DNA from: JAABVY01 sp964627935
Lineage (GTDB): Bacteria; Zixibacteria; MSB-5A5; JAABVY01
Direction of reading: 5' to 3'
Assembly (NCBI GenBank): GCA_964627935.1
Contig: CAZVLB010000021.1
Span: 1 to 64,000, forward strand
Length of the DNA: 64,000 nt
Below, piece by piece: positions 1-5,827 of this stretch. Below the pieces are notes generated by a model. The model had not been told where the DNA came from. It saw only the letters and a program-made list of their open reading frames with translations, and did not search any database. Every line of letters starts with the position of its first letter. Position 1 is the stretch's first letter. The translations under genes were made by a program, and so were the position numbers.

Positions 1-47
1 TAACAAGGTAGCCGTAGCGGAAGCTGCGGCTGGATCACCTCCTTTCT
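1..47 (+). rRNA. 16S rRNA, 3' end (partial)
   Basis: The window opens inside the universally conserved 3' tail of 16S rRNA. TAACAAGGTAGCCGTAGCGG is at 1-20, and the helix 45 region leads into the anti-Shine-Dalgarno CACCTCC at 36-42. The mature end should lie at about 44-47. Only this tail is present. No tRNA-Ile, tRNA-Ala, 23S or 5S sequence follows, and a terminator-like hairpin lies 100 bases downstream, so the gene appears to be transcribed alone. Confidence 0.97.
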
Positions 48-146
48 AAGGAGTACGATGCTATGTCACATACCTCTCACGGCAGTGACTAAGGCATCCA
101 GGTCGACTCCGGCACTTTTCGAATGCCGATGCTATTTTGAATATAG

Positions 147-177
147 AAGTCCGGTTCTTACGAGCCGGGCTTTTTTT
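147..177 (+). terminator. Intrinsic terminator closing the 16S rRNA transcript
   Basis: The 147-157 arm pairs with 162-172 around the loop TTAC, giving about 11 base pairs with two G-T wobbles. A run of T residues (171-177) follows directly. This is a classic rho-independent terminator placed about 100 bases after the 16S end. Confidence 0.85.
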
Positions 178-261
178 ATCTGGCTCATTATTAATAAACG
201 TGTATATTTGGAGTATGTGTGGATATTGGGGGATCGCGACATTGAATGCAATTGACCGTAG

Positions 262-284
262 GGCAGGTTCCCCGCGAACCTGCC
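262..284. repeat. Palindromic repeat, 9-bp arms
   Basis: GGCAGGTTC pairs perfectly with GAACCTGCC around the loop CCCGC. It is preceded by TAGG and merges into the direct repeat that starts at 281. It resembles the hairpin at 20597-20619, which has the same GGCAGG/CCTGCC arm ends, so it probably belongs to a dispersed intergenic family. Confidence 0.75.
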
Positions 285-346
285 ATCTGTGATATATATA
301 TGCAATTGGAATTGGTATGACCGCAAGGGTCATGCCCTACCAGACT
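281..346. repeat. Direct repeat copy 1, left of the HNH gene
   Basis: This copy runs from TGCCATCTGTGATATATATA through TTGGAATTGG to a small hairpin (CATGACC-gcaa-GGTCATG type) and ends CCCTACCAGACT. A near-identical copy lies at 758-827. The copies differ mainly by one extra GGAATT unit and a T/C change. Together they bracket the HNH nuclease gene. Confidence 0.85.
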
Positions 347-359
347 TAGAAGACCCAAA

Positions 360-671
360 ATGAACAATTGGAATATACCAGAAGAATTAGAAAAGGAAAT
401 AATCAAAAGAGACAAAGCCTGTGTATATTGCGGGGCCAGATTTGGATCATCAAAAGATCCCAGAAGAACTCGAGCATCATGGGAACACATAATTAATGAT
501 GCCAATATTATTAACAGCGAGAACATTGCTTTATGTTGCTTTGGCTGTAATGCAAGCAAAGGTACAAAGAAATTATCAGATTGGATAAAATCAGACTATT
601 GTAAGAGAAAGGGCATTACTTACGATACTGTGGCCGATGTTATAAAATACGCCTTAGATAAAGCAGTTTAA
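360..671 (+). CDS. HNH endonuclease domain protein
   Basis: This 103-residue protein has the zinc-ribbon HNH layout. A CxxC at residues 21-24 (CVYC) is followed by the HNH histidine at H43 (SWEHI), then a CxxCN at 60-64 that closes the zinc site. HNH proteins cut DNA with one metal ion. This size fits stand-alone members seen near introns, phages and restriction islands, so the biological target cannot be told. The gene is AT-richer than its surroundings and lies between two copies of a direct repeat (281-346, 758-827), which suggests it arrived as, or is carried by, a small mobile unit. No strong Shine-Dalgarno site precedes the ATG. Confidence 0.8.
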   Translation: MNNWNIPEELEKEIIKRDKACVYCGARFGSSKDPRRTRASWEHIINDANIINSENIALCCFGCNASKGTKKLSDWIKSDYCKRKGITYDTVADVIKYALDKAV

Positions 672-697
672 TCGGATTGAGAAATCGTTAATGGAAT

Positions 698-743
698 GTC
701 AAGCCCCCGTCAAGGGCCGGGTTGTAAACCTTCGGGGTTTGAC
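698..743. repeat. Imperfect inverted repeat
   Basis: GTCAAGCCCC (698-707) pairs with GGGGTTTGAC (734-743), with one G-T wobble. It lies between the HNH stop and the second direct repeat copy and may act as a weak transcript end. No T-run follows. Confidence 0.55.
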
Positions 744-757
744 TTACCAACTACGAC

Positions 758-827
758 TGCCATCTGTGATATATATATAATTGGAATTGGAATTGGCATG
801 ACCGCAAGGGTCATGCCCTACCAGACT
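758..827. repeat. Direct repeat copy 2, right of the HNH gene
   Basis: This is the second copy of the element at 281-346, with the same orientation and the same boundaries (TGCCATCTG to CCAGACT). The inner hairpin CATGACC-gcaa-GGTCATG is conserved. Confidence 0.85.
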
Positions 828-903
828 GCCATTTGGGACACAAAGCGGTGTGGTAATTGCAGGGCCGCGGCATTGCAAATTTGATATAGAAAAAGGAGAT
901 CCT

Positions 904-1218
904 ATGACCACCAAAGAAATAATTGACGGTTACTATAAGGCATGGGTGGAGAATGACCGGGAACGGGCACGGTCGTTTTTGTGCGATGATCTTAAATTCC
1001 GGAGCCCGAAGGATAATTTCGATTCGGCCGATCAGTTCATGGATGCCTGCTGGAAATTCGCCGAGCCATTTAAACAGTTCAAGGTAATTCATGAGGTTTA
1101 TGACGATCAGGCCGGATATGTGGTCTATGATGGTCTCGAATTCGTGGCCGGGGAATTCATCAGGATTCGTGACGGCAAAATTGCCGAAATCTATGTCACC
1201 TTCAATCCGACCTATTGA
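904..1218 (+). CDS. SnoaL/NTF2-like domain protein
   Basis: This protein has 104 residues. The ATG at 904 is preceded by AAAAAGGAGAT, so I prefer it to an in-frame ATG at 850. The N-terminal helix (EIIDGYYKAWVENDRERARS), the middle FRSPKDNFDSADQFMD and the ending GKIAEIYVTFNP follow the cone-shaped SnoaL/NTF2-like fold used by small polyketide-cyclase-like and steroid-isomerase-like proteins. These are hypothetical enzymes or binding proteins, and no substrate can be named. A 61-residue membrane protein gene starts about 95 bases downstream. Confidence 0.7.
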   Translation: MTTKEIIDGYYKAWVENDRERARSFLCDDLKFRSPKDNFDSADQFMDACWKFAEPFKQFKVIHEVYDDQAGYVVYDGLEFVAGEFIRIRDGKIAEIYVTFNPTY

Positions 1219-1312
1219 CCGCCCCCCCAATCATCGATATTCATTGACAAAATCGGGAAAGTGGTTAAATTGGGGTAGAGGCTATTCAAATTACTACTTC
1301 CCGGAGTCCACG

Positions 1313-1498
1313 ATGACTAAAGCTATTCAAATCAAGCAACTGTTCCTGCCAATCGGGATGTTTATGCTCATGGTCGGTATTATCATGAGCCGTTTCGGTG
1401 GAGATAACCCTATTCTCGCTTTCCTGGCAGGCACAGGATTCGGGATGTCCCTGGTAATGAATACAGCATCCCTTTTTAATCAGCGCACGAGACGTTGA
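1313..1498 (+). CDS. Small membrane protein, paralogue of the one at 2876
   Basis: This protein has 61 residues with two predicted membrane segments (about 10-26 and 34-54) separated by a short polar turn (SRFGGDNP). The ATG at 1313 follows CCGGAG at a short distance. It aligns along its length with the 60-residue protein at 2876-3058: FLPIGMFML against FLPVGLMAL, a conserved FLAG(T/L)G(F/I)G(M/L)S block, and an Arg-Arg C terminus. The two genes are separated by HMA-like and DinB genes. I do not recognise a named family. Confidence 0.65.
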   Translation: MTKAIQIKQLFLPIGMFMLMVGIIMSRFGGDNPILAFLAGTGFGMSLVMNTASLFNQRTRR

Positions 1499-1582
1499 GA
1501 ACAGGCTGCGTTTTTGCTTACCTGCCTTTTTATGTTCTGATTCATTTTTGTCGCAAGATGTTTTTTTTCAATTCGGGTTGAA

Positions 1583-1636
1583 ATTCCCACGGTCGACTTC
1601 GTTTCCCTCTGAAAGACAGGGGATGATGCCCTTTGC
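1583..1636. repeat. 54-base direct repeat, copy A
   Basis: This copy runs from ATTCCCACGGTCGACTTCG to GATGATGCCCTTTGC. Copy B at 1739-1792 differs at two positions. The text resembles the short dispersed intergenic repeats that contain ...CTCTGAATGACAG in many environmental bacterial genomes. Its function is unknown. Confidence 0.8.
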
Positions 1637-1676
1637 CATAAAAGCATAGCATAGGTGCTTCACCGAATAATATCTG

Positions 1677-1720
1677 CCGTCAGTTCACCGTCCCAATAAA
1701 TGGGACTAAAGAACTGACGG
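1677..1720. repeat. Nested palindrome of the CAGTTC/GAACTG family
   Basis: CCGTCAGTTC (1677-1686) pairs perfectly with GAACTGACGG (1711-1720). A second stem lies inside, TCCCA/TGGGA. The same outer core, an ACCG left flank and an AAAG right flank recur at 25338-25370, 25541-25574, 27094-27119 and 61731-61775 (reversed). Confidence 0.8.
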
Positions 1721-1738
1721 AACCACTAGCCGCGGGAG

Positions 1739-1792
1739 ATTCCCACGATCGACTTCGTTTCCCTCTGAATGACAGGGGATGATGCCCTTTGC
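1739..1792. repeat. 54-base direct repeat, copy B
   Basis: This is the second copy of the element at 1583-1636, in the same orientation, 102 bases after the end of the first. The nested palindrome at 1677-1720 lies between them. Confidence 0.8.
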
Positions 1793-1912
1793 TGATCGGC
1801 CTGCAAAGCCATAGCTCTCCCACTAAGCCATAACCTCTATCTGAACATAACTCATGCAGACCTGTTGTAATAGATAGAATATCCTGATTTAAAATCAAGG
1901 AGGGTTGTTTTT

Positions 1913-2143
1913 ATGATGAAACATTTGAGAATATCAGGAATGCAGGGGGCATACAGCGCGGATAAAATTAAAAATTCGCTCGAGATGGTCACTCATGTGG
2001 ATACGGCAGATGTCAATTATCAAACATCCGCAGCGCGAGTGAGCTTCGGCAAAAATGAGCCGGATGAGCAGGCCCTGTTGAATGCGGTCGGCGATGCCGG
2101 GTATACGGCCGAGGTCCTGACCGAAGAGCGCAAGAAGAAGTAA
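1913..2143 (+). CDS. HMA-like domain protein without metal-binding cysteines
   Basis: This 76-residue protein has the ferredoxin-like pattern of heavy-metal-associated domains. It starts LRISGM, has an amphipathic helix, then HVDTADVNYQTSAARVSF, and ends with NAVGDAGYTAEV. Canonical HMA domains continue GMTCxxC. Here the loop reads GMQGAYS and no cysteine is present, so copper binding by the usual site is impossible. A strong AGGAGG (1898-1903) precedes the start codon. A T-rich stretch follows the gene, but I could not pair a convincing terminator stem. It may be a protein-interaction derivative of a copper chaperone. Confidence 0.75.
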   Translation: MMKHLRISGMQGAYSADKIKNSLEMVTHVDTADVNYQTSAARVSFGKNEPDEQALLNAVGDAGYTAEVLTEERKKK

Positions 2144-2310
2144 TCTTTGATCTAAGGCGGTTCATGTTTTGGGCCGTTTTTTTTGTGCCATCAGTACACG
2201 GTCAGATTAATGGGTAGATCGGCAACAGGCATTGAGATAACATGATTCTCATATATTTATCCTGATTCACTATTTGCATTCATAATTGAGATTGTTATAT
2301 TGGCAGGACT

Positions 2311-2787
2311 ATGATTACTGCAGAAACAAGAAAATTATCGGAATTTACTCGTGCGGTCCGTGAATCATCACTAAAAAGGCTCATGGCGGTGCCATCGGGC
2401 AAGGAAAACTGGCGACCCGATGACGAGGCATTAAGCTTTGCTGATATTGCCTATCACCTGATACAGGCCGATTTGTGGATGTTCGAGAAGATCAACAATC
2501 CCTCGCTGGAGGCGATAGTGGGTGAGGCCGGACAGGCATTGGTGGAAACGCGCGACCAGTACGAAAATCTGCTCGAAAGACTGGAAAAACTGGGCCGTGA
2601 ACGGGCCAACTTTATTATAAATCTGGGCGAGGCCAAGCTGGATGAAATGATTTACGATGAACGGTTTGGCGGCGAGATCTCGATCTGGTGGATGATCATG
2701 CGCGGCAATATTGACCACGAGATTCATCACCGCGGCCAGCTCTCGGCCTACCTGAGATTCATATCCGAACATCAGGACACGGCATAA
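2311..2787 (+). CDS. DinB/YfiT-like putative metalloenzyme
   Basis: This 158-residue four-helix-bundle protein carries the DinB metal triad: H49 (IAYHLIQ) and the pair H136/H140 (DHEIHHRGQL). DinB-superfamily members are small metal-binding proteins. Several act as thiol-dependent S-transferases, while others have no known reaction. The length is typical. The ATG lies just after GGCAGGACT, a usable ribosome site. The gene is monocistronic or loosely linked to the small membrane protein gene about 90 bases downstream. Confidence 0.85.
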   Translation: MITAETRKLSEFTRAVRESSLKRLMAVPSGKENWRPDDEALSFADIAYHLIQADLWMFEKINNPSLEAIVGEAGQALVETRDQYENLLERLEKLGRERANFIINLGEAKLDEMIYDERFGGEISIWWMIMRGNIDHEIHHRGQLSAYLRFISEHQDTA

Positions 2788-2875
2788 TAAAACCGCATCA
2801 CGACGCCATTTTGCAACCTGCATGGAAGATTTACGTATCCTGAAGCGGATTGTAAATTCAATCGCAGAGGGATAA

Positions 2876-3058
2876 ATGAAAAAACGTTACCAGTATTTTC
2901 TTCCGGTCGGCTTGATGGCCCTGTGCGGGGCTCTGATCCTGGATCATTTTGCTCCATCAAATCCGCAAACCGATTTTCTCGCCGGTTTAGGAATAGGTTT
3001 GTCGATAGTTCTAATGAGTGCCTATATGGTAGTTGCATCTAAGACCGGCAGGCGATAA
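2876..3058 (+). CDS. Small membrane protein, paralogue of the one at 1313
   Basis: This protein has 60 residues: a basic N terminus (MKKRY), two hydrophobic segments (about 7-25 and 33-53) joined by HFAPSNPQTD, and the C terminus TGRR. GAGGGATAA sits just upstream of the ATG. Relatedness to the protein at 1313-1498 is clear from FLPVGLMAL and FLAGLGIGLS. Conservation of the polar turn and the C-terminal arginines suggests a defined topology. Function unknown. Confidence 0.65.
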   Translation: MKKRYQYFLPVGLMALCGALILDHFAPSNPQTDFLAGLGIGLSIVLMSAYMVVASKTGRR

Positions 3059-3234
3059 AATACAGTAATCAAGATCCCAATAATACCACAATAATAATGA
3101 AATTTCAGGCAGCCTTATCTTAAAATTTATCAGCCAACAGGCTCTTTGTGTATCTCGATTCATTCGGAACCTGAGCATGATGTCGCTGTTCTGGATTAAT
3201 ATATTGGACCGCATTCATAAAAAGGAGCAGTAGT

Positions 3235-4125
3235 ATGTATGTTATAACCGGAGCAACCGGAAATATTGGTTCGAAGTTGACCGAGATTTTGCTTTCCAAT
3301 GGCAAATCTGTCAGGATGATCAGCCGTAATTCGGATAAGATGAAGCCGTTTGTCGAGAAGGGTGCCGATGATTTCGAGGGCGACATCCTTAACACTGAAT
3401 TTCTTACCAAAGCTTTTCAGGGGGCAGAGGCGGTGTTCGCCATGGAACCGCCTGACATGACAGCCGAAAATGCGCGCCGCTATACCAATGCTATCGGCGA
3501 ATCGATTGCCACAGCGATAAAAAATGCAGGCGTAAAATATGTGGTTAACCTGAGCAGTGTGGGAGCTCATTTGGAAAAGGGTGCCGGGATTGTGCAGGGA
3601 CTCAGGGATCAGGAAGAGAGGCTGAATAAGCTGGAAAGAGTCAATGTGCTTCATCTTCGGCCGGCTTTCTTTATGGAGAATATCCTGGGTATGATGCCAA
3701 TGATTAAGCAGGACAAGATCATGGCCTCGACTATCTCCGGTGACAAGAAGTTCCCTATGGTTGCCACACAGGATATCGCCCAGGTGGCGGCCGAAAGGAT
3801 GATAAATCTCGATTTTGAGGGCAAACAGGTCAGATATATTCTGGGCGAAAGAGATGTCAGCTATAATGAGGTGACCGAGATTCTAGGCAAAGAACTGGGT
3901 ATGGCTGACCTGCGCTATGTTCAGGTGCCGGAGGAACAGGTGCGTTCTCATCTCAGGCAATGGGGCGTTTCCGAGAGTGTCAGTGATGAGTATATGGAGT
4001 TGATGGAAGGTATCGAGAACGGCCTGATCAATGAGGATGCCAAACGCACCAATGAAACCGCCTCGGCAACCAGGATCGAGGATTTCGCCAGGGTTTTCGC
4101 AAATATCTATACCAAAACAGGTTAA
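3235..4125 (+). CDS. NmrA-like NAD(P)-binding oxidoreductase (atypical SDR)
   Basis: The 296-residue protein opens with a Rossmann strand and the dinucleotide motif GATGNIGSKL (residues 5-14). It continues with the SRN motif after the second strand, as expected for NADP-preferring NmrA/QOR2-type proteins. The canonical SDR YxxxK is not obvious, which is usual in this atypical SDR group. Members are quinone reductases or redox-sensing regulators. AAAAAGGAG precedes the ATG, and a strong terminator at 4143-4172 closes the gene, so it is probably a single-gene unit. Confidence 0.85.
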   Translation: MYVITGATGNIGSKLTEILLSNGKSVRMISRNSDKMKPFVEKGADDFEGDILNTEFLTKAFQGAEAVFAMEPPDMTAENARRYTNAIGESIATAIKNAGVKYVVNLSSVGAHLEKGAGIVQGLRDQEERLNKLERVNVLHLRPAFFMENILGMMPMIKQDKIMASTISGDKKFPMVATQDIAQVAAERMINLDFEGKQVRYILGERDVSYNEVTEILGKELGMADLRYVQVPEEQVRSHLRQWGVSESVSDEYMELMEGIENGLINEDAKRTNETASATRIEDFARVFANIYTKTG

Positions 4126-4142
4126 ATACGAATTTGCCGTTT

Positions 4143-4172
4143 AAAGGGCCGGATGGTTTGTCCGGCCTTTTT
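4143..4172 (+). terminator. Intrinsic terminator of the NmrA-like gene
   Basis: GGCCGGA (4147-4153) pairs with TCCGGCC (4161-4167). The stem is extended by flanking A-T pairs and followed by a T-rich run. Confidence 0.9.
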
Positions 4173-4243
4173 TCTTTGCAATTATCTGCTTGAAGTTTTT
4201 GCGGCTGATGTTATTTTGAGTCTCAATAAAATATGCGCAGACT

Positions 4244-5182
4244 ATGAAGCTATCCGAACTTGAAAGCCCATCCAGCGCCGAGGGAATGCATGTCCTCGGC
4301 TATGTCTTCTCCTTTACATCCGCGTTTTTTGCGGCCTGTGCCACGGTTGTAGGCAAATGGAACCTGATCTATATTTCGGCCATCCTGATGAACAGCATGA
4401 TTTTCTCGATCGCCACGATAATCATGTCTGTGGCGTATTTGCCATTTCAGAGAACGAAGGGACTATTCAAGTTAAGTGGACGGGGATTTTTCTGGCTGGC
4501 GATGTTTTCGGTCAGTTCGCTTCTGGCGATCTGGCTTTTCTGGATCGGCGTAAAGCGTATCGATCCCTCGCTGGCGGCCTTTTTGAACCGCACCGAGGTA
4601 CTGATCGCCGTCCTGATGGGCATGATATTTTTGCGGGAGAGATTCAACAAGCTGGAAACTGCAGGGGCGATCCTGTCAATTCTGGGGATCGTGATTATGC
4701 GCATCACCTTGAGGGTGGAATACACCAGCGGATTCTGGTTCGTGCTGGCCGGATCGTTTTTCTTCGGGCTGACCGAATTTTTCAGCAAGATGTGTGTGCG
4801 CTATATGCGTCCGATAATCGTGGTCTACCTGCGCAATTTGTTTATGGCTTCGGTTTACTGGATCATATTTTTTAGTTTCAGCCGGGATTTTTCGGGCATC
4901 GAGATCGTCTGGCCGGGCGTAATCGCATTGGGAATCTTCGGACCAATTCTATCGCGCATGATCTATATGATGGCCCTGAAACGCCTGGAGCTTTCCAAGG
5001 TTGCGGTTATAAGCCAGACTCAGCCGATTTATGTCGTAATCCTGGCATTGTTGTTTCTGGAGCAGATTCCCACATTGCGGGAGATATTAGGCGGTGTATT
5101 TCTGACTGTAGGATGCCTGATTATGGTTCTGGCAAGGACACGTCGGAGGGCGCCGGAAATCACATTGCGAGGGGTACAATAA
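4244..5182 (+). CDS. EamA/DMT-family transporter
   Basis: This 312-residue protein has ten predicted membrane segments arranged as two EamA repeats (about residues 15-150 and 165-300). The first repeat contains LNRTEVLIAVLMG and a following FLRERF. The second contains SQTQPIYVVILALLFL before its last helices. These are hallmarks of drug/metabolite exporters of the inner membrane. The substrate cannot be inferred. The start lacks a clear ribosome site; an in-frame ATG at 4286 is an alternative that would remove 14 polar residues. Confidence 0.88.
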   Translation: MKLSELESPSSAEGMHVLGYVFSFTSAFFAACATVVGKWNLIYISAILMNSMIFSIATIIMSVAYLPFQRTKGLFKLSGRGFFWLAMFSVSSLLAIWLFWIGVKRIDPSLAAFLNRTEVLIAVLMGMIFLRERFNKLETAGAILSILGIVIMRITLRVEYTSGFWFVLAGSFFFGLTEFFSKMCVRYMRPIIVVYLRNLFMASVYWIIFFSFSRDFSGIEIVWPGVIALGIFGPILSRMIYMMALKRLELSKVAVISQTQPIYVVILALLFLEQIPTLREILGGVFLTVGCLIMVLARTRRRAPEITLRGVQ

Positions 5183-5210
5183 AAAATCACTCCCGGGGTG
5201 CGGGAGTGAT
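5181..5210 (-). terminator. Terminator for the minus-strand rod-like gene
   Basis: ATCACTCCC (5186-5194) pairs perfectly with GGGAGTGAT (5202-5210). On the minus strand the hairpin is followed by at least five T residues. It lies 50 bases after the stop of the gene at 5261 and also close after the transporter stop, so it could serve both directions. Confidence 0.8.
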
Positions 5211-5260
5211 CTGATAGGAAATAACTAAAGGATGCGGCGGGGCAGTTCAAGGAAACTTTT

Positions 5261-5464
5261 CTAAACCAGTATATCGATAATATGCTCATGCATTTCGTTT
5301 GCCGCTTTAAGCGCGGCCACATTCGCCCCGACACCCTTCTCGGCCAGCATCATGCCGACCATATCCCCGGCGATATCCGCCTTGTCTATGTTCTGAAGAT
5401 CACGCGCATAGCGGTTCATCAGATCGATATTCTGGTTGATGCCCTGTATAGATGCAGTGTACAT
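5261..5464 (-). CDS. Small flagellar rod-type C-terminal domain protein
   Basis: This protein has 67 residues, starting MYTASIQGINQNID. I chose the ATG at 5464 because AGGAGAATATTT lies just upstream on this strand; longer in-frame starts add unlikely sequence. The middle DKADIAGDMVGMMLAEKG and the ending VGANVAALKAANEMHEHIIDIL follow the C-terminal heptad helix of flagellar rod and hook proteins (FlgB/FlgC/FlgG type), where a similar ADMVxMMxAxxxxxANxxxxxxxxEM pattern packs the axial core. The long folded middle domain of those proteins is absent. No other flagellar gene is in the window. Confidence 0.65.
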   Translation of the reverse strand: MYTASIQGINQNIDLMNRYARDLQNIDKADIAGDMVGMMLAEKGVGANVAALKAANEMHEHIIDILV

Positions 5465-5827
5465 AAATATTCTCCTGATTTGATTATCGGCCGACTCTGA
5501 GCGCCGAATTAATCCTTTTCCTGAACAATATGATTTCGCAAAACAGCTCTGTTGTAAACTCATGAACGGCTTTTCACCGGATGTGAAAGCGAATGCAGGA
5601 TTATCCATGCAATCCGTTTCTTGAAAGATGTGTAATTAGTATACAGGCAGGGATGGTTCCCGGATGAAGAATTCGGATTGCACTTTAACGCTTGACGTAG
5701 AAGAGGTTAATTACGATATTGAGGCCGCTGATTGCTACCGCTTTTATTTAAATTACTTTCTATTATTTACTTTCCGAAGGCACATCATTTGCGCTATAGC
5801 CTTGCGAGGAGTAAACGAGAGGTAGAT
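5465..5827. other. Intergenic region before the large secreted protein
   Basis: This divergent intergenic stretch carries the ribosome site of the minus-strand gene at its left end and a candidate promoter (5692-5720) for the plus-strand gene. I see no further gene or repeat in it. Confidence 0.6.
5692..5720 (+). promoter_or_regulatory. Candidate sigma70-type promoter
   Basis: TTGACG (5692-5697), a 17-base spacer and GATATT (5715-5720). The -35 box is good and the -10 box is moderate. It would give an mRNA leader of about 100 bases before the ATG at 5828. Confidence 0.4.

Larger units (their letters stand above)
48..359. other. Spacer after 16S rRNA
   Basis: This spacer contains a terminator (147-177), a perfect hairpin (262-284) and the first copy of a 66-70 base direct repeat (281-346). 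I see no tRNA, no 23S start and no convincing protein gene. The short open frames here cross the hairpins and have no ribosome binding site. Confidence 0.7.

Noticed and set aside
58..255. Open frames in both directions over the 16S spacer
   Set aside because: They cross the terminator hairpin, have no ribosome site and read like random sequence.
696..884. 62-residue plus-strand open frame
   Set aside because: It runs through the inverted repeat and the direct repeat copy and has no protein-like pattern.
1680..1898. 72-residue minus-strand open frame
   Set aside because: It is made of the nested palindrome and the 54-base repeat, so coding is unlikely.
2144..2190. Terminator after the HMA-like gene
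   Set aside because: An eight-T run is present, but no stem longer than three pairs precedes it.
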